Shown: positions 1-7,903 of the stretch, in pieces
Numbering within the stretch: the stretch's first letter is position 1
How the letters are laid out: each line of letters begins with the position of its first letter
Assembly: GCA_022571845.1 (NCBI GenBank)
Contig: JACZXB010000001.1
Span: 372,001 to 436,000 of the forward strand
DNA: 64,000 nt
Reading direction: 5' to 3'
Origin: Candidatus Zixiibacteriota bacterium
GTDB lineage: Bacteria > Zixibacteria > MSB-5A5 > GN15 > FEB-12
Program-made: the position numbers and the translations under genes
Notes under the pieces: model-generated
What the model was told of the DNA's origin: nothing
Databases searched by the model: none
The model's input: only the letters and a program-made list of their open reading frames with translations

Positions 1-195
1 CTCTTTGGGCGGCAGGTTAATCTCCATCGCCTGAGGCATGGAAAAAACAGTAGTAACCATGTAGAAAATCAAAAGCAAAAAGGCAATATCTACCATCGGC
101 GTCATATCTATGCGAATAGTTATCCGATGCTTTGGTCTTCTAAGACCTCCTCCTTTTCCGGGCTTTGGCGCCCGTGCTGCTACTTCACCAGACAT
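1..195 (-). CDS. exbD: ExbD/TolR-family biopolymer transport protein, second copy (3' part cut by window edge)
   Basis: The visible 65 residues give a Lys/Arg- and Gly-rich cytosolic N-terminus (about residues 1-27), then the ExbD signature RIDMTPMVDIAFLLLIFYM, whose Asp in MVDIAF is the proton-conducting residue of the family, and the beginning of the periplasmic part. The start ATG is at 193-195, 59 bases after the preceding exbD. The rest lies left of the window. With exbB and the first exbD it should form the inner-membrane proton-driven motor that powers TonB- or Tol-like proteins. Two different ExbD paralogues behind one ExbB is common in Bacteroidetes-like and related phyla, where the pair may form a heterodimer inside the ExbB ring. 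That last point is inference. Confidence 0.9.
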   Translation of the reverse strand, partial: MSGEVAARAPKPGKGGGLRRPKHRITIRIDMTPMVDIAFLLLIFYMVTTVFSMPQAMEINLPPKE

Positions 196-254
196 CTAAT
201 TTCTCTCTCTATATATATAACGAACCATTCTCTATTTTTGTTTACAACCTTAAG

Positions 255-728
255 CTAATTTTCTTCCACCTCAAGGTCAGTAATTATCAGAAATCTTTCC
301 AGATAGTTTTCCTGCATCGATTTCATCACATCCTGCATGACGCCAAAACTAGCCTCCTGGTCAGCCTTAATAACCACCAGCGCTCGGGGGACTCTGGCAC
401 GGGCACGGTTTATTATGTGGGCCACAGTGAATTTGTCGGCCGTTCTGACCAGCCTGGCAGTAGTCAGGACATCTCGACCTTCTATGTTGACAGTGGTTTT
501 CAGCACAAAATCAACATAGATAGAGTCATACTTGGTCACCGTAATATTGATAATATCTTTATCAGGCAATTCGATCATTGAATGCGAATCGGGCAGTTCA
601 ACCGCTCTGGCCTCCGGTGGTTTAAACTGAGTTGTGGCCATGTAGAATATCAGCAGCAAGAAAGCTATATCGACCATCGGAGTCATGTCGATTGATATAT
701 TTACACGCCGTTTCTTTTTTATCGCCAT
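255..728 (-). CDS. exbD: ExbD/TolR-family biopolymer transport protein, first copy
   Basis: The protein has 157 residues with a basic cytosolic start (MAIKKKRRVN), the family segment SIDMTPMVDIAFLLLIFYM carrying the functional Asp at about residue 19, one transmembrane helix, and a periplasmic domain of roughly 115 residues. ATG is at 726-728, only 3 bases after the exbB stop, so the two are translationally coupled. It is expected to sit as a dimer in the ExbB pentamer and to harvest the proton gradient. The ExbD family is certain. Whether it serves TonB import, Tol-type envelope integrity or another TPR-linked process cannot be read from this gene alone. Confidence 0.93.
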   Translation of the reverse strand: MAIKKKRRVNISIDMTPMVDIAFLLLIFYMATTQFKPPEARAVELPDSHSMIELPDKDIINITVTKYDSIYVDFVLKTTVNIEGRDVLTTARLVRTADKFTVAHIINRARARVPRALVVIKADQEASFGVMQDVMKSMQENYLERFLIITDLEVEEN

Positions 729-731
729 TTA

Positions 732-1490
732 TCAGATGCCTTGTTTGTCTTTTAGTATCTGCATCACTTCAAAAGTAGCTTCGTCGGTGGTATAGTTAAA
801 GGCATCTACTTTATTCACAAAAAAGTTGTAGAAAAAGATACCCACGATACCGGACAAAAGACCTCCGGCAGTATTAATCAGCGCTTCGGAGATACCCACC
901 GCCAGCTGAGTGGCATCAATAACGCCGCCCTCAACATTACCGGTAGCCGCAAAGGCTCGAATCATACCAACGGTAGTACCCAGAAGTCCGACCATGGTGG
1001 CAATCGATGCGATTGTGGAAAGCGCAATCAGGTTACGCTCCAAAAGCGGACCTTCCAGAGCATTGGCCTCTTCGATAGCAGCCTGAGTGAGCTGGATTCT
1101 CTTTTCGGCATTATATGAGCTGTTGTCTTTGACCTCGCGGTATCTTTCTATACCGGCGCGGAGGACATTGGCTGTGGTGCCACGTTGTTTATCACAGGCG
1201 GCAATAGCGCCATCAAAATCATTGCCCTGTAACATTAATACCAGCTTTTTAAAGAAGACCTGTACCGAGCTCTGCCCTTTGGCTACTCTGTAAAGCGACA
1301 AATAGCGCTCGCCCACAAAAATCAGAAGCATGATAAACATCATAATCAAAACGACTACCAGTGGTCCACCCATATAGATAGAGTAAATAACGGGGTCATC
1401 TGATAGTCTGAAGACACCATAGAAAAGAAATAAACCAATTCCTAATGCGACAATTGCATTAAGCGTAATAAAGACAGTCTGTTTAACCAC
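732..1490 (-). CDS. exbB: MotA/TolQ/ExbB proton channel family protein
   Basis: The 252-residue protein has three hydrophobic segments (about 10-30, 38-60, and the pair 155-180/200-225), with the family core EGPLLERNLIALSTIASIA and the Gly/Thr-rich helices GLLGTTVGMIRAF and GISEALINTAGGLL. This is the MotA/TolQ/ExbB channel fold that forms the stator ring around ExbD. The start is GTG at 1488-1490, supported by AAAGGAG eight bases upstream. It is followed at once by two exbD genes, and preceded by a TPR protein and an acidic membrane protein that probably belong to the same transcript. Confidence 0.93.
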   Translation of the reverse strand: MVKQTVFITLNAIVALGIGLFLFYGVFRLSDDPVIYSIYMGGPLVVVLIMMFIMLLIFVGERYLSLYRVAKGQSSVQVFFKKLVLMLQGNDFDGAIAACDKQRGTTANVLRAGIERYREVKDNSSYNAEKRIQLTQAAIEEANALEGPLLERNLIALSTIASIATMVGLLGTTVGMIRAFAATGNVEGGVIDATQLAVGISEALINTAGGLLSGIVGIFFYNFFVNKVDAFNYTTDEATFEVMQILKDKQGI

Positions 1491-1525
1491 CTATTTGCTC
1501 CTTTATTAAACCTATCATCAATAAA

Positions 1526-2554
1526 TTAAATTTCCGCACCTTTAGCCGCACAAATGATCGAGCCTGCCAGGGCTACATATACTCCCGGCGAAATCACGCT
1601 TAGATAAGCGCCGATTCCGTAACTGTCACCCAGACTCGTAAATGCTCCGGCGGCATCAAAACCGTATTCGCTTCCAAAAAACGCGAACGTGAAACCAGTA
1701 AGAAATAATATTAATAGCAACCAATTATATCTAAGCAGTTTCTTCAATACTAAGGCCTGCTCATCCGGACTACCCTTTATGCCATAAAGACCATAGAGAG
1801 TGTAGGCCGGCAGCCCGAGGCAAAGTAAGGTATAAACAATAAATATAATAACTGTAAGTATCAACGATATTCCCGATGAAAAGAGATATGAGCCTGTTGA
1901 GCCGAAACTTATAATGCCTCCGATTCCGGACAGGCGGGCATACTCTCGATGAATCGATTTTTTGGCTATAAGCGCTGTGATCAGTTCACCGTCTAACTCT
2001 TCGCTAATTGACGTCAGCGGGCTGTAGACCGGTTCACCTTCATCAGCCACAGCGTCGCCACCATCAGGAATGTCGGCCGCCTGAGTTTCTTCAGTTGCAG
2101 AACTAACTTCTTCAGAGACAGCTGCTGCTGAGAGGTCATCTGCAGCATCTGCGGCTGCGGCATCAGCCGCGCCGTCTTCGAATGATGTTTCTTCAGGACT
2201 ATCTGAGATAACTACCGGCTCTTCTACCACCTGGGCAACCGGTGTATCTTCGACAATTTCATTGTAAACAGAGTACCAGGGCAGAAACAAGGCTACGAAG
2301 ACCAAAACCGCCCCTACCGTAACAGCTATTCTGTCGGTAAATGAGACTCTCTCTTCCAAGAGAGTACAGCTTTCACGAAGATGGTCATGCTTATCGTGTC
2401 TGGCACGAACATTGGCCAGAAGCTTTTCTTTCTCAGCATCGGAGTCAAACAGTTCTTTAGGGTCTTTAGGAAAGACATCAAAACCGATAAACGAGAATCT
2501 TTCTTTTTCAGTAATACGTTTACGAGCAGTTAAATTTTTCTTTTCTTCGGTCAT
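1526..2554 (-). CDS. Multi-pass membrane protein with acidic Ala/Glu linker, unknown function
   Basis: I do not recognise this family. The 342 residues begin with a charged cytosolic region of about 75 residues containing FIGFDVFPKDPKELFD, followed by a transmembrane helix (about 76-97), an extracytoplasmic low-complexity stretch rich in Ala, Glu, Asp and Ser (about 105-180), and then about four hydrophobic helices (about 205-340). It lies 35 bases before exbB and 44 bases after the TPR gene, all on one strand, so it is probably a dedicated component of the ExbBD machine. The acidic linker may span part of the periplasm. No catalytic motif is visible. Confidence 0.8.
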   Translation of the reverse strand: MTEEKKNLTARKRITEKERFSFIGFDVFPKDPKELFDSDAEKEKLLANVRARHDKHDHLRESCTLLEERVSFTDRIAVTVGAVLVFVALFLPWYSVYNEIVEDTPVAQVVEEPVVISDSPEETSFEDGAADAAAADAADDLSAAAVSEEVSSATEETQAADIPDGGDAVADEGEPVYSPLTSISEELDGELITALIAKKSIHREYARLSGIGGIISFGSTGSYLFSSGISLILTVIIFIVYTLLCLGLPAYTLYGLYGIKGSPDEQALVLKKLLRYNWLLLILFLTGFTFAFFGSEYGFDAAGAFTSLGDSYGIGAYLSVISPGVYVALAGSIICAAKGAEI

Positions 2555-2598
2555 TGAAGCTCCTGAGTCAATTTCAAAAGTTGGGCATTAGTCCTGAG

Positions 2599-4509
2599 TT
2601 AATCATTAAACTCAAACTGTAAATCGTCCTGACCTTTTTTTGCTATAGAGTTTGAGGGCTCGCATTTCAGCACTTTGCCGTACCAATTATAAGCATTCTT
2701 GAAATCAGAGTTATAGTCTTTTTTTGCAGTCATTTTGTCGGCGCCGCGCAAATGGTAGCACTGAGCTATCCACATAATTAACTCAGCGTCTGAGCAGGCG
2801 CCCTTTTGCTCAGAGAGACAGTCATTAGCCTCTTTTAGAATGCTCAAAGCTTTTGAATAATTTGTTGTACAGAGCCCCCCGAAATAGGCGAAGCCTATGG
2901 CCTTCTTGGCGTCGCAGTTACCGGGCTCCAGTTCAAGCAGTCTCTTGAACCACTTGACGCCTTCGGTGCAGTTGGCCATCTGATAAAGGTGCGTATTGGC
3001 CAGCAAGCTGACTACTTTGGCATCATCGGGCTGGTGTGAAATATACTGCGTCAGCAGGTCAATTGCCAGCTGGTAGTAGTCAACAGCAGGGTCTGCTGTC
3101 TGTTGATCAAATTCTTCTTCATCGATATCCATATCTTCGCCGTCTGTGCCGGCGTTGGCCAGATTGAGGGCACAGAGTCCGGCGTTCTTTACGAAACTGA
3201 AAGACGTAGTGTCTATCCCCAGTTCGATTCTTTTCAGGTAGTAGTCAATAGCCTGAGCATAGCTCTTATTGCTATGGTAGGCTATAGCGATATTCTGAAG
3301 AAGTCTGGGCTGGTTGGGGTCAACTTCAAGTGACTTCGTGTACCAAGGCATAGCGCTCATAAACTGACGCGGTTTGCGATAATAAAAAGCGTCACCCAAA
3401 AGCTTATACAGTTCGACCTCTTTAACAGAAGAGCGATAAATATCTTTATTCTGCGCCTCGGCCCATTCAATTTGCTCGAGCAAGGCCTCACCAGATTTCA
3501 GATAGTCTCTGACACCCCAGAGCGATTTGCCATAGTAGAAATAAATGTCGCGCGGTTCAAACGGAACTGCCAGCACCTTTTCAAAATATGAAACAGCATC
3601 TTCGTAGCCTCTCAGACCGTAATACGACATAGCCATATCGAAGTAAGCGCGGTAATTGGAAGAATCTGCTGAAGCTTCAGAAAGTTTAAAATACTTTTGA
3701 TAAGAGCCGATAGCATCTTTGAAACGTTTGGTTCGATCATTCCGGGTAGTAGCAGAGCGGGCAGCTTTATAATAAATTCCTCCGGCACGCATCCAGGCAG
3801 GCGCATGAGTGCTGTCTTTTGTGAGAACTATTTTCAACTTTTCTATAGCGCAATTGTAATCTTTCATCTCAAGACAGGCTTCAGCCCAATGGTAGTAGAC
3901 TTCGAGTGAAGCGGTATCTATCTTGAGAGCCTCTTCATATTCGATAATGGCCAGAGCAGGAATGCCTTGATAGAAATTGGCGTCGCCAAGATTGATGTGG
4001 TACTCGGCGTTTTCTGGATCAATTGCCAAAGCCCGCCTAAAAGAACGGTCTGCCTCCTGAAAATCTTCCTGGGCAAGTTTGACAAGTCCGTAGCCGTTCT
4101 CGAACCAGGCTTTTAATTTACTGGCTTTCTTAAGACCTTTGTCCATTGATTTATCTGCAGCCTCAAGCTCACCCAGCTTAAGCTGGGACAACCCCAGAAA
4201 ATAAAGAGACTGGTAGTGTTTCTTTTTCTTTTTCAGAGCCTTTTCAAATTGAGCCAGCGCATCACTATACTGTGTGCGATTGTAATAAATTCGCCCAAGA
4301 GTGTAATAATTTATATGATAAGCCGGATCTAACCTGATTTCATTGGCCAGCAGGCTGACAGCCTTGGATGAATCCCCCAGATTAAGGGCGTCTTGAATAT
4401 CCTGCCTTAGTTTTTGCCCGAAAGCCGGCCCAACAGAAACAACCAGAGCCATCAGGGTCAGGGCAAAAATGTAGAAACATTTATAACAACGAGTAGTCAC
4501 TTTTATCAA
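2599..4509 (-). CDS. Secreted TPR-repeat protein of the ExbBD operon
   Basis: The 636-residue protein has an N-terminal signal sequence ending near VGPAFGQ (residue 32), then tetratricopeptide repeats almost from end to end. Recurrent helix-pair signatures such as YYTLGRIYYNRTQYSDALAQ and LGDAFYYRKPRQ are visible. It should be a periplasmic or outer-membrane-facing scaffold. Its position first in the operon with exbB and two exbD suggests it couples motor output to an envelope partner, which is inference. The start is uncertain: TTG at 4507-4509 sits only 2-3 bases from GAGGAG, while GTG at 4498-4500 is about 11 bases from it. Confidence 0.88.
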   Translation of the reverse strand: MIKVTTRCYKCFYIFALTLMALVVSVGPAFGQKLRQDIQDALNLGDSSKAVSLLANEIRLDPAYHINYYTLGRIYYNRTQYSDALAQFEKALKKKKKHYQSLYFLGLSQLKLGELEAADKSMDKGLKKASKLKAWFENGYGLVKLAQEDFQEADRSFRRALAIDPENAEYHINLGDANFYQGIPALAIIEYEEALKIDTASLEVYYHWAEACLEMKDYNCAIEKLKIVLTKDSTHAPAWMRAGGIYYKAARSATTRNDRTKRFKDAIGSYQKYFKLSEASADSSNYRAYFDMAMSYYGLRGYEDAVSYFEKVLAVPFEPRDIYFYYGKSLWGVRDYLKSGEALLEQIEWAEAQNKDIYRSSVKEVELYKLLGDAFYYRKPRQFMSAMPWYTKSLEVDPNQPRLLQNIAIAYHSNKSYAQAIDYYLKRIELGIDTTSFSFVKNAGLCALNLANAGTDGEDMDIDEEEFDQQTADPAVDYYQLAIDLLTQYISHQPDDAKVVSLLANTHLYQMANCTEGVKWFKRLLELEPGNCDAKKAIGFAYFGGLCTTNYSKALSILKEANDCLSEQKGACSDAELIMWIAQCYHLRGADKMTAKKDYNSDFKNAYNWYGKVLKCEPSNSIAKKGQDDLQFEFND

Positions 4510-4998
4510 ATCTCCTCAAACTAAACAGATTGACCAATTTATGTCCAAATTGAATATTGTCAAGACTAAATTGGCCGTTAACTCCTGCCTGCTGTGCAAC
4601 TTCGGCGTTTAAAGAAAATAGCCGCATAAAAACCTGTCAAATCAGGGATTGTTATGGCAGCAAGCTTCTTCGTAGCCGGCAAACTTTACTAGCAGAGCTC
4701 TAAATTTTATGACAACTTCATCAGTTACTTATACAATTTTAAGCAGAATTTCTTTCAGACCGAATTTTCTGCCCTAATCATCACTACTCTAGTAATCAAT
4801 ATCTGTGCCGCAGGCTGAATGGTTCTGAACTGCTATCATTAGTCTTTGTCTTTCAAGAGCTTACAGTGAATTATTCTTTAGATGGGGCAGCTGGCTTGTC
4901 AATCTATTCGCGGTTTGTGCGGCACGGATATCTATTCCAAGATTCTCATCAAATGTAAGTGCTTGCCTGACAATAGTATATAGGCATCAGAGCAAGAC
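4510..4998. other. Gene-free intergenic stretch of 489 bases
   Basis: No convincing reading frame, tRNA cloverleaf or known riboswitch core is visible on either strand. It separates two minus-strand genes and presumably carries the promoter of the TPR-ExbBD operon near its left end. A small RNA cannot be ruled out by eye. Confidence 0.5.
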
Positions 4999-6195
4999 TT
5001 AGAAATCGAGCCATAAGTATTCAACTCGTACTTTGGCACTTCTGGTGAAGTGAAATCTTGCTTTTCCTGTAAATTTCTGCGGTTTGCCACGGAAGTTCAT
5101 GGCCGGAAAAAAACCGACACTACTAACGGCAGAATTGATAGCCCGGTGATATTTTGCATCTTTTTTATCAGTGCTCAAGACCCTTGCTTTACCAAGTGAA
5201 TCAATCGAGATTGTCGCTAAAATTTCTCCCGACAAGAGTCTTTGCTTTTGCTTCTTTAAGGTAATGCTCCCGATATTCAGCTCAAGCGGCAGAGGGGGCA
5301 CCATTATCCCTACAGTATCCGGCAGCAGCAGAACCCGCCATCTCTCAGCCCAGTGAGAAGTGTCTCTTACTTGGGCGGTTATTTTCTTGGTGGGGTAGTG
5401 AAGTTGCGGCAGAAACGAAACCAGCAAATAACAGTCAGATGGCCTGGCAATTCCTTCGATTTTCAAAGGAGAAAACTCTGACCAGAGGCTGGCCGATTGA
5501 ATCTGGGATGAGAACGCTTTAGCTCTCAATGAAGCTGAAAAATTCTCAGTCTTTAAGACATTTCCGGCAGAGTCCAGGCTCAATTTTACCAGTACGTAAG
5601 GCAGGATTTTAAGCAAATCAGAGCGCTTAAGACCGCAATAGTATTTGGGGAAAGTCAAGATTTCAGGCAGCTCGAACTGGTTTAGACTGAGCGCCTCATA
5701 ATAAAGAAAGTTGTCTGACAATTCAAAGTTACTGCTAACCGGAAAGACAATTTCGGAATTACGGTATCGGGGTTTTGCCACTATAATAAGAGGCAGCCGG
5801 CATGATCTCTGGCTGCCCAGATAGACAGCGGGCTGATACTCAATCTGAGACAGAATCGATGAAAGATATTCTTCTACTTGAGAGCTGAGCTCTTGGCTGA
5901 AGTTTAGACTCTCGGTTTCTCCGTTTTCTGTAATTGAAACTATGACTTTGAAAAAAGTTTCTTTTCTTAAAAATGGCATTGAGATATCTGTTGGCGGTGT
6001 CTGGGAAATTATTGGAACAGCCAATGAATACCCCTGATACAAGGGGGGCTCAGCAGCTATGCTCTGCACAATTAAGCAACTGCAGATGGCTGCTACAGTC
6101 CCGGCAGTTAGAAGATTAATTAGAATGTTCAGCTGTTTGACAAGGCTCCTTTCCATATCTTTTCTACCAATTCCTCGACTTATTAGACTAATCAT
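4999..6195 (-). CDS. Exported protein with repeated TonB C-terminal-like domains
   Basis: The 398-residue protein starts with a cytosolic stub, a signal or anchor helix (about 28-47, ending near SIAAEPP), and then three regions resembling the TonB_C fold: about 82-140 (VIVSITENG...), 210-275 (LVKLSLDSAGNVL...) and 335-395 (ATISIDSLGKARVLS followed by FFPAMNFRGKP, which matches the classic PA..G.P spacing). TonB_C domains usually contact TonB-dependent receptors. Here no Pro-rich periplasmic spacer is seen, so a classical TonB is unlikely. The real start may be the internal ATG fourteen codons in (6154-6156). Neighbouring ExbBD genes are suggestive only. Confidence 0.65.
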   Translation of the reverse strand: MISLISRGIGRKDMERSLVKQLNILINLLTAGTVAAICSCLIVQSIAAEPPLYQGYSLAVPIISQTPPTDISMPFLRKETFFKVIVSITENGETESLNFSQELSSQVEEYLSSILSQIEYQPAVYLGSQRSCRLPLIIVAKPRYRNSEIVFPVSSNFELSDNFLYYEALSLNQFELPEILTFPKYYCGLKRSDLLKILPYVLVKLSLDSAGNVLKTENFSASLRAKAFSSQIQSASLWSEFSPLKIEGIARPSDCYLLVSFLPQLHYPTKKITAQVRDTSHWAERWRVLLLPDTVGIMVPPLPLELNIGSITLKKQKQRLLSGEILATISIDSLGKARVLSTDKKDAKYHRAINSAVSSVGFFPAMNFRGKPQKFTGKARFHFTRSAKVRVEYLWLDF

Positions 6196-6344
6196 TTGTG
6201 ATTCGCTAATGATTATATGTTTGCAGCAATTTGAAGTTTCCCATATTGATTTACAACAAATATAATGGTTTCTGATGAAAGCAGAAAGTTTCGATTTAAA
6301 ATATGTATGAAAGCAAAGCAGAATTTTTTTAAGCGGTTAAAATT

Positions 6345-7850
6345 TTGGACCTAAACAGACAGTTTCTCATAAACATTTTTTCGTCCTGGTATGCTCAGGC
6401 TGTCAGAGTGGGCATTGCTTTTTTCTTTGTGCCCTATATTACTACTTCGTTAGGGGATGAACGATATGGCATATGGGTGATTATATTCCAGACGATATGT
6501 TACTTTTACCTGCTTGATATGGGCGTAAGTGCGGCGCTGCTGCGGTTTGTCTCTAAATATCTCGGGGAAGAAAACTTTGATAAGATCAACCGGCTGCTCA
6601 ACACCGCCAATCTGTTTTATTTGGGGGTTGGGCTGGTTGCCTCTCTGTCTATTTATCTTTTTGCTGTTTATTTCTTTGATGTTTTTCAGGTATCAAGCGA
6701 TGCCATATATGCCGAAGGTGTCACGGCGCTGTCAATCCTGGCTATTTTGATAGGACTGCGTTTTATACTGCTGCCGTTTGGCGGTTCTCTGGCTTCATTT
6801 CAGCGTCAGGATTTGATGAATCTGCTCAACATAGTCGAAGAAATAACGCGGGCTGCAGTGTTGATTTACATTTTATCTCAAGGCGGGGGCTTAGTAGAGA
6901 TGGCGATTGCGGCAACTGTTATCCATCTAACTCGTCACCTTGTCGGCGTAATTATTTTAAAAAAACTCTATCCACAGATTAAATTCTCGCTTAAAAAGAT
7001 CGATGCCAAGATCGCATCATCCTTATTGCATTATTCAAAGACAGCTTTCGGGATTTCAATCGGCTGGATGCTGATATTTAACAGCGATTCTATTTTGCTC
7101 GGCCTTATTAGTTCGTCGAGTGCCGCTGGCATCTATAATCCGGCCGTGCAGCTGATGTTTCATTTGCGGATGACAGTCAATGCCATCGGGCTGCCTCTTA
7201 TTCCTGCTGTTTCGCATCTGGAAAGTACGGCCAACCTTGAAACAGTGAGACGACTATATTTGAGAGTATTAAAATATACAGCTTACCTGTCGTTTCTGAC
7301 CTGCACTTGCGTTTTCATATATGCTAATGAATTTGTAGCTCTCTGGCTGCCTGAAGAATTTCTACCGGCCGGACCGGTCATGCAGATACTTGCCGTAAGT
7401 GGGGCTTTCTTTCTGCCGCAAATTATGGGCAACTCTGTTCTCTTAGGACTGGGCAAACATAGCAAGTTACTCTTGGTACTGATTCTCGAAGTTGCCTTTA
7501 AAATTCTGCTGGCGATATTTCTGGTAAAAGAGTATGGACTCCTGGGGATGGCCGCAGCTACGGCATTGCCGCAGCTTGTCATTTATACTACTATTTATCC
7601 TTATTTCCTGGCAAATATCATGAAAACGAAGTGGCGATTAATCATGAAACAAGTTTTACTGCCGGGAATAATTGCTGCCTCGGTAACTGCCGCTGCTGCT
7701 CTGACTATGAAGACATTCATGGAGCCTGAGAGCTGGTCAGCGCTGCTTATAAACGGCGCCGTCATTTTACTGGCCAACCTCTACCCTGCCCTCAAAATTA
7801 TTGAGCCAAAAGACTTGGACAAATTAAAGAATCTATTTAAGAGAAAATAA
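6345..7850 (+). CDS. Polysaccharide (O-antigen/lipid-linked) flippase, Wzx/MATE-like
   Basis: The 501-residue, highly hydrophobic protein has about 12-14 predicted helices and the polysaccharide biosynthesis/MviN-MATE superfamily N-terminus (LINIFSSWYAQAVRVGIAFF, TTSLGDERYGIW). It probably flips lipid-linked sugars across the inner membrane. The start is TTG at 6345-6347; an in-frame stop lies at 6330-6332 and the next in-frame ATG is far downstream, so TTG is the only plausible start. AGCGG just upstream is a weak ribosome site. It stands alone on the plus strand, without glycosyltransferase neighbours, which is unusual for a wzx gene. Confidence 0.85.
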   Translation: MDLNRQFLINIFSSWYAQAVRVGIAFFFVPYITTSLGDERYGIWVIIFQTICYFYLLDMGVSAALLRFVSKYLGEENFDKINRLLNTANLFYLGVGLVASLSIYLFAVYFFDVFQVSSDAIYAEGVTALSILAILIGLRFILLPFGGSLASFQRQDLMNLLNIVEEITRAAVLIYILSQGGGLVEMAIAATVIHLTRHLVGVIILKKLYPQIKFSLKKIDAKIASSLLHYSKTAFGISIGWMLIFNSDSILLGLISSSSAAGIYNPAVQLMFHLRMTVNAIGLPLIPAVSHLESTANLETVRRLYLRVLKYTAYLSFLTCTCVFIYANEFVALWLPEEFLPAGPVMQILAVSGAFFLPQIMGNSVLLGLGKHSKLLLVLILEVAFKILLAIFLVKEYGLLGMAAATALPQLVIYTTIYPYFLANIMKTKWRLIMKQVLLPGIIAASVTAAAALTMKTFMEPESWSALLINGAVILLANLYPALKIIEPKDLDKLKNLFKRK

Positions 7851-7852
7851 AA

Positions 7853-7878
7853 AAACCGGCCCGAAGTTTCGCAGACCG
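7853..7878 (-). terminator. Rho-independent terminator of the E1 dehydrogenase gene
   Basis: On the minus strand CCGGTC pairs with GGCCGG around an inner CGAA/TTCG stem, followed by seven T residues. It lies between the convergent ends of the flippase (7850) and the E1 gene (7904) and ends the minus-strand transcript. The A run on the other side gives it weak bidirectional potential. Confidence 0.8.
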
Positions 7879-7903
7879 GCCTAAAAACATATCTAATAAA
7901 TAA

